Source of the DNA: Nitrospina sp. | GTDB lineage: Bacteria; Nitrospinota; Nitrospinia; Nitrospinales; VA-1 | DNA: 64,000 bases | NCBI GenBank assembly: GCA_018673915.1 | Contig: JABHBK010000001.1 | Location: 1 to 64,000, forward strand | Direction of reading: 5' to 3' | Shown here: piece by piece, positions 38,147-46,546 of the stretch | How the letters are laid out: each line of letters starts with the position of its first letter | How positions within the stretch are numbered: the first letter of the stretch is position 1 | The notes under the pieces: generated by a model | The model's database searches: none | What the model was told of the DNA's origin: nothing | The model's input: the letters and a program-made list of their open reading frames with translations, nothing else | Made by a program: the position numbers and the translations under genes

Positions 38147-38605
38147 TCAACGGTTTCGGGACTTCATAGCCCGGTCGATTTCACGGTCAGCCTCTTGCTT
38201 CTTGAGCGTGGCACGTTTGTCGTAAAGTTTTTTGGATTTGGCAATGCCAATATCTATTTTTGCTTTCCCGTTCTTGAAGAAAACTTTCAGGGGAACAAGA
38301 GTGCATCCCTTTTCCTGAGTTTTTCCGATGAGTTTACTGATCTCCTTTTTATGCAAAAGGAGTTTGCGCTTTCGCATGGGATGATGATTGAACTGTGTCG
38401 CAGGGCTGTAAGCATCGATATGAAAATGGAGCAACCACGCTTCTTCGCCATCAATAATGGCGTAGCTATCCACCAGATTGGCCTTCCCGTCTCTCAGAGA
38501 CTTAACCTCTGTGCCCTTCAGTACCAGTCCGGCCTCCAAGGTGTCTTCAATAGAATAGTTATGTCTTGCCTTTTTATTCTGGCAGACAATTTTAATTTCA
38601 CTCAC
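38147..38605 (-). CDS. smpB: SsrA-binding protein
   Basis: SmpB delivers tmRNA to stalled ribosomes for trans-translation. The 152-residue protein contains NKKARHNYSIEDTLEAGLVL, the LKGTEVKSLRDGKANL core and the basic C-terminal tail KKLYDKRATLKKQEADREID that enters the mRNA channel. Full length. The tmRNA gene (ssrA) was not found in the window. Confidence 0.96.
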   Translation of the reverse strand: MSEIKIVCQNKKARHNYSIEDTLEAGLVLKGTEVKSLRDGKANLVDSYAIIDGEEAWLLHFHIDAYSPATQFNHHPMRKRKLLLHKKEISKLIGKTQEKGCTLVPLKVFFKNGKAKIDIGIAKSKKLYDKRATLKKQEADREIDRAMKSRNR

Positions 38606-38642
38606 GATTAATAACCGGATAAATGGGTGTTTTGATAATGCT

Positions 38643-39473
38643 CTAGTTGGCTTTCAGGCTTACGGATTGTCCGACTCGGGCTTTCAATTTTTTTTGGGCA
38701 CTGTCTTCACGATAGAAGATTTCCAGCTGGTTCCAGCTATTGATGATGGCTCCAGGCTGGCCGGATTTCATTTGGTAATAACCAGTGACGAATCCTTCAA
38801 TGCGCTGTTTTCCGACCTGGATCTTTATTGTATCGGAAGAAAGGAAGGTTTCGTTGATTAATTCGGCGGAAATATTGGTGGTAAGGTTGCCGAAGCGGTC
38901 AGAATATATAATTTCTCCCTGAAGAGTTGCGCCTTTCAATTGAGGCTGGGGGAAGTCCATAAGAACAGGCTTCAACACCCGGGGTCCCATTTTGGAATGC
39001 GTGATTCCGCTGGCAATCCAGCCTGCGCAAGGAGCAAAGACATCGCGCCCATGAAACGTGTTGGAAACGTTTTCAAGAATGTATTTTTTGCTGGTGATCT
39101 CATAAGCCTTGCTATCGGAATAGAGAGCAGAAGTGAGCACACCGTTATCGGGTCCAATAAAGGTCTGGAACTTTGACTGCACCACCATTGCCCTTCTTAT
39201 CACCGGACCGGGACCTCCTTTTTTCTTTGAAGATGTTTTTGCCGTGCCTCCCACACCAGGGTCTACCACCACCACATGGACGGTTTTTCTGGGAAACCAT
39301 GGATAGGTAGCATTAAGAATTAAAGCGGCCTGGGCTATATTCTGCGGTTCGACATTGTGGGTGATATCAACGATCTGGGCATCGGGCGCAATATTGAGAA
39401 TAACCCCCTTCATGATACCTACAAAAGGATCATCCAAGCCAAAGTCTGTAGTGAGGGTGATTACTGGACGCAT
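38643..39473 (-). CDS. SAM hydrolase / SAM hydroxide adenosyltransferase family protein (DUF62)
   Basis: I start at the ATG at 39473, where the conserved MRPVITLTTDFG begins; the longer frame only shadows mtaB. The 276-residue protein fits the DUF62 family, which hydrolyses S-adenosylmethionine to adenosine and methionine. Key motifs are TDFGLDDPFVGIMKG, VVDPGVGG and GPDNGVL, plus the C-terminal beta-barrel with YYQMKSGQPGAIINSWN. A basic insertion of roughly 15 residues (KTSSKKKGGPGP) lies between VDPGVGG and the next strand. It overlaps mtaB by 13 bases. Confidence 0.85.
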   Translation of the reverse strand: MRPVITLTTDFGLDDPFVGIMKGVILNIAPDAQIVDITHNVEPQNIAQAALILNATYPWFPRKTVHVVVVDPGVGGTAKTSSKKKGGPGPVIRRAMVVQSKFQTFIGPDNGVLTSALYSDSKAYEITSKKYILENVSNTFHGRDVFAPCAGWIASGITHSKMGPRVLKPVLMDFPQPQLKGATLQGEIIYSDRFGNLTTNISAELINETFLSSDTIKIQVGKQRIEGFVTGYYQMKSGQPGAIINSWNQLEIFYREDSAQKKLKARVGQSVSLKAN

Positions 39474-40780
39474 CCTGTAACCTGTTTTTCGGAAATGTTC
39501 TGTAGGGTGATGGGAACCAGGTTGTTTTTTAATGAGTCCGAACCTTCCAGAATGACCGGAATATAATTGCTGGTATGACCTTTGAGCCACCCGGATTTCG
39601 TGTCTCGTTGGTTTTCAACGAGGACCATCTCAGTTTCGTTTATAAATTGTTCGCGATATTTCAATGCTTTTTGGTTGACCAGTTGTGTCAATATTTGATT
39701 CCTTTGTTTCTTGATGTTGCCAGGGACATTGTCTTTGATCTGATAGGCCTCCGTACCTCGGCGCGGTGAATAGGAAAAAACGTGCAGATAGGAAAATGGA
39801 AATTGTTCTATCAGACTGCGGGTATTTTCAAACGCTTCTTCAGTTTCGTCCGGAAAGCCAACAATAACATCGGCTCCCAGTCCCAATCCCGGAATTGCCG
39901 TGATAGCACGTTGAACAACATCGAGGTATTGGCGACGGTTATAATTTCTACGCATGGCTTTCAAGATGGTATCGTCACCACTTTGTAAAGGAATGTGGAG
40001 GTGTGAACATAACTTCTCAGTTTCTGCCATCAACTGTATGAGGTTGTTATCGATTTCCATGGGATTGATCGAACTCAACCGGACTCGGAAATCTCCTGAA
40101 AGTTCAACAATATCATGGACCAAAGAGGAAAAAGTTTCGTTCCGTTCCATTCCCCAAGTGCCAAGATTGATGCCGGTGAGGGTAATTTCCTTAAATCCGG
40201 AAGCTACGGCCTGCTCTACATTTTGGATAATATTTTCCCGCGTATCGCTGACCGATTTGCCTCGTGCTTTGACAACCGTGCAGAAGGAGCACCTTTCGTC
40301 ACAGCCCGTTTGGACTTTGATAAAGGCTTTGGTCATGCCTTGAAAGTTTTGAACCGGGATAGTCCTGAATATCCGCTTTTTGTGGATGTCGGACATGATG
40401 ATTTCGGTGGAGGCCTCTTTCTCCCAAGGCTGATCAGGGTTTAACAGTTTCTTTTTTATAAGGTTAGCGATATCCAGTTTGTCAGCATTGCCAAGAACAA
40501 CATCCAGGCCGTGGATTTGCGAAGCTTCTGCCGGGTTCAACTGCGCGTAGCATCCTGTGAACACGACCAGGGCATCGGGGTTGATGTCCAGGGATTTTTT
40601 AACCGCAAGACGGGAGCTGGTATCGCTGCGTTGCGTCACCGTACAGGTATTGATGACATAGGCATCGGCTTTTTCTTTGCCATTGACGATAGAAAAGCCT
40701 TCCCGCTCAAGCAGGGTCTGCATTTCTGCTGTATCGTGTTGGTTAGTTCGGCATCCCAGGGTAATGCAGGAAATTTTCAT
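39461..40780 (-). CDS. mtaB: tRNA ms2t6A37 methylthiotransferase MtaB
   Basis: MtaB adds a methylthio group to t6A37 in ANN-decoding tRNAs. Starting at the ATG 40780, the 439-residue radical-SAM protein has the N-terminal UPF0004 domain with Cys residues in LGCRTNQHD, NTCTVT and TGCYAQ, the radical-SAM CxxxCxxC in GCDERCSFC, and a C-terminal TRAM-like part. An in-frame TTG at 40798 is less likely because the predicted transcription start is about 4 bases before it. No strong Shine-Dalgarno sequence is seen. Confidence 0.92.
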   Translation of the reverse strand: MKISCITLGCRTNQHDTAEMQTLLEREGFSIVNGKEKADAYVINTCTVTQRSDTSSRLAVKKSLDINPDALVVFTGCYAQLNPAEASQIHGLDVVLGNADKLDIANLIKKKLLNPDQPWEKEASTEIIMSDIHKKRIFRTIPVQNFQGMTKAFIKVQTGCDERCSFCTVVKARGKSVSDTRENIIQNVEQAVASGFKEITLTGINLGTWGMERNETFSSLVHDIVELSGDFRVRLSSINPMEIDNNLIQLMAETEKLCSHLHIPLQSGDDTILKAMRRNYNRRQYLDVVQRAITAIPGLGLGADVIVGFPDETEEAFENTRSLIEQFPFSYLHVFSYSPRRGTEAYQIKDNVPGNIKKQRNQILTQLVNQKALKYREQFINETEMVLVENQRDTKSGWLKGHTSNYIPVILEGSDSLKNNLVPITLQNISEKQVTGCVQ

Positions 40781-40808
40781 GGAGTAGAAAGAGTTCAAAA
40801 TAAGATTT

Positions 40809-40837
40809 TATATAATTTTTATTTTATCTTAGACCAA
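40809..40837 (-). promoter_or_regulatory. promoter of the mtaB operon
   Basis: On the reverse strand TTGGTC (40832-40837) is 17 bases from TATATA (40809-40814). The region is strongly AT-rich. Transcription near 40802 would give a short leader of about 20 bases to the ATG at 40780. Confidence 0.5.
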
Positions 40838-40895
40838 GCGTTGGAGTGGAATCAACTCGTAATTGCATGGTTTACAAAAGTCTACAAGTCCAGGC

Positions 40896-40924
40896 TTGAC
40901 CACTTGGGGTGAGTCTGATAATAT
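40896..40924 (+). promoter_or_regulatory. promoter of the fis-like/glmU/glmS operon
   Basis: TTGACC (40896-40901) and TAATAT (40919-40924) are 17 bases apart, with TG at 40916-40917 giving an extended -10. Transcription would start near 40931, about 57 bases before the first ATG. Confidence 0.6.
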
Positions 40925-40987
40925 CCTCGCATTCAAGCCATATATGACCCTGGGGAGGACGTCACGATTGTTTTACTCAGAGTTGTA

Positions 40988-41269
40988 ATGAATCCCCCTG
41001 CTATGCAAAAAACCCAAAAACAAGTTACAACTTTTCTGGAAAAATGGTTAGATAAATCCATCCGGCAATATGTCGGCGCGATGGATGAGAGAAACAATGG
41101 GCATCTGCATGAGTTGATCATGGGAGGCATTGAAAAACCGCTGGTTGAAATTGTTTTAAAAGAAACCAATGGCAACCAGACCAAGGCCGCGAATATTCTG
41201 GGAATCAACCGCAATACACTAAGAAAAAAAATCGCCGAATATAAAATTGAATGCAACATCAAGACTTAG
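40988..41269 (+). CDS. Fis-family helix-turn-helix protein
   Basis: The 93-residue product ends with the Fis/NtrC-C-terminal HTH_8 pattern: EKPLVEIVLKETNGNQTKAANILGINRNTLRKKI in consecutive helices. Like Fis it has two upstream helices for dimerisation. It is probably a DNA-binding global or local regulator. The start is unclear: ATG 40988 has no ribosome site, ATG 41003 is an option, and an in-frame ATT at 40967 lies 8 bases after GGGGAGGA. It overlaps the GlmU-like gene by 19 bases and heads the amino-sugar operon. Confidence 0.78.
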   Translation: MNPPAMQKTQKQVTTFLEKWLDKSIRQYVGAMDERNNGHLHELIMGGIEKPLVEIVLKETNGNQTKAANILGINRNTLRKKIAEYKIECNIKT

Positions 41270-42003
41270 CAGTCCTTATTTTAGCGGCGGGTAAAGGCAC
41301 CCGCATGCAATCCCCCCTTGCAAAAGTTCTTATCCCCTTAGCTGGCCGTCCTCTTCTTGACTATGTGCTCGATCTTTCTTCTAAAATAAGTCCCACTCGG
41401 ACTATAGTAGTAGTGGGCCACCAGGCAGATCAGGTCAAGGAAGCATTTGCTGATCGGGATGTAGAGTTTGTGGTTCAGAGTGAGCAGTTGGGCACAGGCC
41501 ACGCAGCACAACAAGCCAAGTCGAAACTGGAAAACTTTGAAGGACGGCTAGTGGTATTATGCGGAGATATGCCATTGATCCGACTGGATACTTTGGGGCG
41601 TATACTTGAAGAGCATAAATATAATGGAGCAAAGTGTACGCTTTTGACCTTAAAAAGTAGTGAGAGTCATGATTTTGGCAGGATCATTCGTGACGAGGAC
41701 GGGACCATATTAAAAATTGTAGAACTCAAGGACGCATCGGATGCTGAGAAAAAAGTTGACGAATTCAACTCTGGAGTATATTGTTTTGACAATAGGTTGT
41801 TTTTTAAGGCCTTAGAGCATGTCGGCGCTAATAACGCTCAGAAAGAATATTATTTAACCGATACGATAAAATGTCTAGTGCGAAACGAGTATTCTGTTCA
41901 AGCAATTCAGACCACTGACGCAGATGAGATACTTGGAATCAATTCCCCGGATGATTTGAGCCGGGCCGAACGACTACTCGGGAAAGATCACGGGTCTTCG
42001 TAG
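41251..42003 (+). CDS. GlmU N-terminal-type nucleotidyltransferase (single domain)
   Basis: This 250-residue protein has only the Rossmann-like nucleotidyltransferase domain of GlmU, which makes UDP-GlcNAc from UTP and GlcNAc-1-phosphate. The signature GKGTRMxSxxxK is intact: Arg18 and Lys25 at the same positions as in E. coli GlmU. QLGTGHAAQQA, CGDMPLI and the acceptor-side GRIIRDEDG and NSGVYCFD residues follow. The left-handed beta-helix acetyltransferase domain is missing. It is encoded between the fis-like gene and a two-domain GlmU-like gene, so the activities may be divided between two proteins. Confidence 0.85.
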   Translation: MQHQDLAVLILAAGKGTRMQSPLAKVLIPLAGRPLLDYVLDLSSKISPTRTIVVVGHQADQVKEAFADRDVEFVVQSEQLGTGHAAQQAKSKLENFEGRLVVLCGDMPLIRLDTLGRILEEHKYNGAKCTLLTLKSSESHDFGRIIRDEDGTILKIVELKDASDAEKKVDEFNSGVYCFDNRLFFKALEHVGANNAQKEYYLTDTIKCLVRNEYSVQAIQTTDADEILGINSPDDLSRAERLLGKDHGSS

Positions 42004-42037
42004 CTAACCATTTCCTTCCTAATCAGGATTTGCTCAA

Positions 42038-43243
42038 ATGAAAGCCATAATCCTTGCCGCAGGTGAAGGCACCCATATTAGTCCCTTTTCAGAAACCCGA
42101 CCCATCTCCATGATTGGGGTTGCGGGGCGGACTATGCTGGACAACACTTTTAGCTTGCTCAAAAATGCCGGAATTAACGACATCTTTGTGGTGGTTGGGC
42201 ATAAGCAGGAAAAGTTGATCGAACGGCTTCAGGAACAGGATCACAATGGGTTAAACCTGCATTACGTAGAGCAAAAGCGCAAGCTGGGTATTGGTGATGC
42301 GGTGATGCAGGTTAAAAATAAAATTTCGCCCGGTGAGTATTTCCTGCTTTTATACGGGGACACCCTGACTGCAGAAAATATTTTCAGCAAAGTTCAGCAA
42401 TCTTTTCATTCTTTCAAATGTCCTGTTGCTTCCATTTGTCTACCTCCCTCCAATCAGATGTTTGGCAATGTGTTCCTGAATGCCCGGATGGAAATCACGA
42501 AAATTATAGAAAAACCCAAGGGAAATAACCTTGGAAATTATGTCTTGTCGGGTGTATTTGTATTGCCAGCTTCTTTTTTCAAGTTGCTTGAGTCTTCGGG
42601 TAAATCCATGGAGAAGGCATTGAAGAAAGTGGTGGCAGGTGATGGACTGCGTGCCTCCATGTGGGAGGATGAATGGTTGGATGTGGTTTATCCCTGGGAA
42701 ATTTTAACAGCAAATAAGATGATTATGGATTCCTGGCAGGAGTCTTCCATTGCCAAGAATGCGGTACTGGAAGCCAACGTCACCCTTCAAGGGATTGTGC
42801 GCATCGAGGCAGGGGCGATTATTAAATCGGGCGCAGTTCTGGAAGGTCCATGTTGCATAGGGGAGGGAAGCTATATTGGCAACAATTCCCTTATCAGGAG
42901 TTATACTTCTGTTGGAAAAAAATGTTCGGTGGGAAGTGGTGTGGAATTAAAAAACTGTGTAGTGATGGACAATTCCCAAATTGGCCGACTTTCATTTGTG
43001 GGAGACAGTGTGCTGGGCGAAAATGTAGATATGGGGGCAGGGTGTATGACTGTTAACCGGACTGTGGATTGGAAACCGATTTCCGTAAAAAATGGAAAAC
43101 GCAAAATAGGGACAGGGCTGACAAAACTTGGGGCTTTTTTGGGGGATGGTGTTGTTGTGGGCGCTGGAAACACCCTACAACCCGGCACAGTTGTCGCACC
43201 TGGAAAAATCCTTCCCGCTTGCTATACCGTGAATCAAAAATAA
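42038..43243 (+). CDS. two-domain GlmU-like protein (degenerate NTase + beta-helix acyltransferase)
   Basis: The protein has 401 residues. Residues 1-230 form a nucleotidyltransferase fold like archaeal GlmU/ST0452 proteins, and about 236-395 form hexapeptide repeats (beta-helix) ending KLGAFLGDGVVVGAGNTLQPG. The NTase signature is altered: GEGTHISPF has His13 for the usual Arg, and RPISM has Ile23 for the usual Lys. In the acyltransferase part the family's catalytic His (HLxxxGD context) is Arg317 in GRLSFVGD. LYGDT and the metal-site Asp are kept. It may be a glucosamine-1-phosphate acetyltransferase, a regulatory partner, or act on another sugar. It precedes glmS. Confidence 0.75.
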   Translation: MKAIILAAGEGTHISPFSETRPISMIGVAGRTMLDNTFSLLKNAGINDIFVVVGHKQEKLIERLQEQDHNGLNLHYVEQKRKLGIGDAVMQVKNKISPGEYFLLLYGDTLTAENIFSKVQQSFHSFKCPVASICLPPSNQMFGNVFLNARMEITKIIEKPKGNNLGNYVLSGVFVLPASFFKLLESSGKSMEKALKKVVAGDGLRASMWEDEWLDVVYPWEILTANKMIMDSWQESSIAKNAVLEANVTLQGIVRIEAGAIIKSGAVLEGPCCIGEGSYIGNNSLIRSYTSVGKKCSVGSGVELKNCVVMDNSQIGRLSFVGDSVLGENVDMGAGCMTVNRTVDWKPISVKNGKRKIGTGLTKLGAFLGDGVVVGAGNTLQPGTVVAPGKILPACYTVNQK

Positions 43244-43253
43244 CAGGAAAACT

Positions 43254-45074
43254 ATGTGTGGAATTAGTGGTGCTGTCGGATTGAAGAATATATCCGAGCT
43301 TCTTTTTGAGGGAATCCGGAATTTAGAATACAGGGGTTACGACTCTTGTGGTGTGGCCTTGATGAATAAAACCCGTCTTCTCATCAAAAAAGATATTGGC
43401 GGAGTGGAAGAGTTTTATCGAAAACACAATGTCCTGCAATTGAAAAGCAAGATAGGAATTGCCCATACACGATGGGCAACTCATGGAAAGGTGACGCGGG
43501 AGAATACTCATCCGTTTACTTCTTCCGATGGTAATTTTGCAGTGGTTCATAATGGTATCATTTCTAATTACCGACCGTTGAGGGCTCAACTACAAAAGGA
43601 AGGTTTCAAGTTTTCTTCTGAAACGGATACCGAAATACTTTCCCATCTTCTTGAGAAATTCTATAAACGTAGTCGCAATGTGGAGAAAGCCTTAATTAAG
43701 GTGCTCAACCTTATTGAGGGAACCTTTGCATTAGCTTTTATTACCTCATACCTTCCAGATCAGATATTTTGCGCAAAAAGAGAATCACCTTTGATGTTGG
43801 GAATTGGTGATGAGATTAAGTTTGTAGGCTCGGATTTTAATGCTTTCATTGACCATACAAAAAATGCCGTTATTCTGGATGATGGAGAATATGCCATTTT
43901 ATCCAGGGATACCTATGTAGTAAAAAACCTATTGAGTAAGGAGGAAGTCTCCAAGCCTATCACTAAAATTGAATGGGACAGTGAGACCTCCAAAAAAGGC
44001 GGCTATCCGCACTATATGCTCAAAGAAATTTATGAGCAGCCCCAAACTATTTCAAATGCGTTGGATTTGGAGCCATCTGGATTGGATGATATTGTTGATT
44101 TATTTGCAAAATCGCGGAACTCTTACTTGCTTGGCGTGGGCACGACCTTCTATGTAGCAAAATATGCTAAGTATGTTTTTTCGCAGCTGGCACAAGAGTT
44201 TTTCCCTTCGATCAGTTCTGATGAATTTTTGGCATTGGCCAACGTAGATAAACAATCATTGGTATTTTCTGCTTCGCAGTCCGGTGAGACATTTGACACC
44301 TTGTCAGCATTGAAGCATGCCAAAGCCAAGGGAGCCCGAACAGCGGCAGTTGTCAATGTCATGGGTTCTTCTATTGCCCGGCTGGTAGACAAAGTTGTTT
44401 TGCAGGGGTCGGGGCCTGAAATCTGTGTGATTAGCACAAAGGCTGCATTGTCGCAAATGGTGATACTAACTTTAGTGGCTATGAAGCTAGCGTTAAAAAA
44501 GAAGGTAATCACCCGCAAAACCTACAAACTCCATCTGAAAGCTTTGCAGGATCTTCCCGAAATTATTCAGGGAATTCTGAATGAGCGGTCCGGTTTTATA
44601 CATCGTCTTGCCAGCAAATATTCGAAGAGCCGCAACTGGCTCTATCTAGGGCGTGGGGTTTACTATCCCATTGCTTTGGAGTCGGCTTTGAAAATGAAAG
44701 AGGTTGCCTACATCCATGCGGAAGGAATGCCTGGAGGATTTTTAAAGCACGGTACACTGGCTATGATTGATGATGATGTCTTTTCGATAGTATTTGTCCC
44801 TCCTCCTGAAGATAAAGCGCTATATGAATCTACCCTGCACAGCATAGAGGAAATTCGTGCCCGGTCAGGTTTTGTTTTGGGAATTCATTTTACTCAACAA
44901 GGAAAAAACCAGAATCTATATAGTGAAGAACTTATCTTACCTAATGTGCCCCCTCTGACGGCTCCTCTTGTTCAACTGGTCATTGGTCAGTTGTTTGCAT
45001 ATTTTACTGCTACCACCCTGAAGCGTAATATCGATAAACCTCGATCTCTTGCCAAATCTGTTACCGTTGCCTGA
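43254..45074 (+). CDS. glmS: glutamine-fructose-6-phosphate aminotransferase
   Basis: GlmS makes glucosamine 6-phosphate, the first step to UDP-GlcNAc. The 606-residue protein begins MCGISGAVG with the N-terminal nucleophile Cys2 exposed after Met removal. The glutaminase domain (RGYDSCGVAL, HTRWATHG, HNGIISNY) is followed by two SIS domains (LGVGTTFYVAKYAKYVF; FSASQSGETFDTL; YLGRGVYYPIALESALKMKE) and the C-terminal DKPRSLAKSVTV. Only 10 bases separate it from the GlmU-like gene, leaving no room for a glmS ribozyme. Confidence 0.95.
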   Translation: MCGISGAVGLKNISELLFEGIRNLEYRGYDSCGVALMNKTRLLIKKDIGGVEEFYRKHNVLQLKSKIGIAHTRWATHGKVTRENTHPFTSSDGNFAVVHNGIISNYRPLRAQLQKEGFKFSSETDTEILSHLLEKFYKRSRNVEKALIKVLNLIEGTFALAFITSYLPDQIFCAKRESPLMLGIGDEIKFVGSDFNAFIDHTKNAVILDDGEYAILSRDTYVVKNLLSKEEVSKPITKIEWDSETSKKGGYPHYMLKEIYEQPQTISNALDLEPSGLDDIVDLFAKSRNSYLLGVGTTFYVAKYAKYVFSQLAQEFFPSISSDEFLALANVDKQSLVFSASQSGETFDTLSALKHAKAKGARTAAVVNVMGSSIARLVDKVVLQGSGPEICVISTKAALSQMVILTLVAMKLALKKKVITRKTYKLHLKALQDLPEIIQGILNERSGFIHRLASKYSKSRNWLYLGRGVYYPIALESALKMKEVAYIHAEGMPGGFLKHGTLAMIDDDVFSIVFVPPPEDKALYESTLHSIEEIRARSGFVLGIHFTQQGKNQNLYSEELILPNVPPLTAPLVQLVIGQLFAYFTATTLKRNIDKPRSLAKSVTVA

Positions 45075-45100
45075 AGATTTTTTCATCGGTTAATATTTTA

Positions 45101-45130
45101 TTGCCAGGTTTCAAGACGGTCTGTTACATT
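45101..45130 (+). promoter_or_regulatory. promoter of thiDN
   Basis: TTGCCA (45101-45106) and TACATT (45125-45130) are 18 bases apart, with TG at 45122-45123 (extended -10). No TPP riboswitch core was found in the short leader. Confidence 0.45.
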
Positions 45131-45164
45131 AAACCCTCCTTTTTTACTTTAATGAGATTATTTT

Positions 45165-46529
45165 ATGTCTGAAAGAATTGCAGTAGCTTTAACGATAGCG
45201 GGATCAGATTCCGGAGGGGGAGCGGGAATACAAGCCGATCTTAAAACGTTTTCTGCCTTGGGGGTATTTGGTAAAACGGTGATAACTTCCATCACATCGC
45301 AGAATACCCTGGGAGTCCAGGCTGTGGATGATTTGCCGGTAAGTGTTGTGGAAAGCCAGCTAAAATCCATACTTGAAGACGATAAATGCCAAGCCATAAA
45401 AACAGGCATGTTAGGTAATGAACATATTGTCGATCGAGTGGCCTCCTTGATCAAACGTTACAGGATGAAAAAACTGGTTGTCGATCCTGTTATTTTTTCT
45501 TCTTCAGGTAAAAAGCTACTTACCCAATCTGGAGTTGAGATGATGAAAAGAAAATTGCTCCCTTTGACTCATCTGGTGACTCCGAATATTAAAGAGGCAG
45601 AAATATTATCCGGAATAAAAATTCGCAAACCTGCAGACAGGAAACGTGCGGCGCGGGAAATCCTTAAAACCGGAGTGCGTGCGGTAGTGTTGACCGGAGG
45701 GCATTTGAAAGGGAAACCAGAGGATCTTTATCTGGATAATACAGGTGTGGAGGTTTTAAGCTCAGAGCGATTATCGAACTCAGATCCGCATGGAACGGGT
45801 TGCGTTTTTTCATCAGCCATCACTGCCGGCCTTGCTTTAGGTTGGCAGACTTTGCCAGCAGTAAAAGCGGCGAAGGACTTTATTGGTAAGGCAATTCTTG
45901 GAGAAGTGCTCTCTGGTAACGGAAAGCCGAGTGTCGATCCATTAGCTGTGCTTTATCGAGAAGTGGAGAAAACGCGGGCCATTGAAGCAATGAACCGGGC
46001 AATTCAGATATTCAGGGAAGAAAGAATCGGGCAATTAATCCCTGAAGTTCAAACTAATATCGGGTTAGCTCTGCCTAATGCGAAAAGCCATGGGGATGTA
46101 CTTGCCATTCCGGGTCGCATAATAAAAAACGGGGATGATATTTTCACCGGTGCCGAACCTGAATTCGGTGGTTCCAGGCATGTGGCAAACATTGTATTAA
46201 CGACTATGCGCTGGGACCCAGAAAAGCGGGCTGTCATGAATATCAAATATACCGATGCGTTGTTGAAGATTTGTCATCGCTTACGGTTTAAAATTGCATC
46301 TTTTGACAGGGCTGATGAACCTAGGAATATAAGGGTGCGAGAAGGGTCCTCCCTGGAGTGGGGAACCCAAAATGCGCTTACGCAATACGGTTCTGTTCCA
46401 GATATTATTTATGATCTGGGGGGAATACGAAAGGAAGAGATGATTCGTGTTATCGCTGAAGATATGGAATCATTGACAAAAAAAATCCTGGCAATTCACC
46501 GGTTGCATAAGAAAGCGATGAAAACCTGA
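45165..46529 (+). CDS. thiD: bifunctional ThiD-ThiN thiamine biosynthesis protein
   Basis: The protein has 454 residues. Residues about 5-260 are ThiD, the ribokinase-fold hydroxymethylpyrimidine (phosphate) kinase: [24 protein letters not shown] and the anion-hole [13 protein letters not shown]. Residues about 275-450 are a ThiN domain, the alternative thiamine-phosphate synthase that replaces ThiE in many archaea and some bacteria: [21 protein letters not shown], then [18 protein letters not shown] with conserved Arg-His, and [16 protein letters not shown]. The fusion gives HMP-P to thiamine-P in one polypeptide. No other thiamine genes are adjacent. Confidence 0.9.
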   Translation: MSERIAVALTIAGSDSGGGAGIQADLKTFSALGVFGKTVITSITSQNTLGVQAVDDLPVSVVESQLKSILEDDKCQAIKTGMLGNEHIVDRVASLIKRYRMKKLVVDPVIFSSSGKKLLTQSGVEMMKRKLLPLTHLVTPNIKEAEILSGIKIRKPADRKRAAREILKTGVRAVVLTGGHLKGKPEDLYLDNTGVEVLSSERLSNSDPHGTGCVFSSAITAGLALGWQTLPAVKAAKDFIGKAILGEVLSGNGKPSVDPLAVLYREVEKTRAIEAMNRAIQIFREERIGQLIPEVQTNIGLALPNAKSHGDVLAIPGRIIKNGDDIFTGAEPEFGGSRHVANIVLTTMRWDPEKRAVMNIKYTDALLKICHRLRFKIASFDRADEPRNIRVREGSSLEWGTQNALTQYGSVPDIIYDLGGIRKEEMIRVIAEDMESLTKKILAIHRLHKKAMKT

Positions 46530-46546
46530 GGTTACAATAAGGTTTT
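46521..46546. terminator. small hairpin at the thiDN/ppiD convergence
   Basis: AAAACCT (46521-46527) pairs with AGGTTTT (46540-46546) and spans both stop codons of genes that end 2 bases apart. It could act as a weak bidirectional terminator. Confidence 0.3.

Noticed and set aside
39474-39590. Longer N-terminus for the SAM hydrolase family gene
   Set aside because: The extra 39 codons lie within mtaB and show no similarity to the family; the conserved start is at 39473.
40933-41262. 109-codon reverse frame over the fis-like gene
   Set aside because: It is a shadow of the forward HTH gene and shows no coding features.
43244-43253. glmS ribozyme
   Set aside because: Only 10 bases separate glmS from the gene upstream.
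45075-45164. TPP riboswitch before thiDN
   Set aside because: No CTGAGA-type core was found and the leader is too short.
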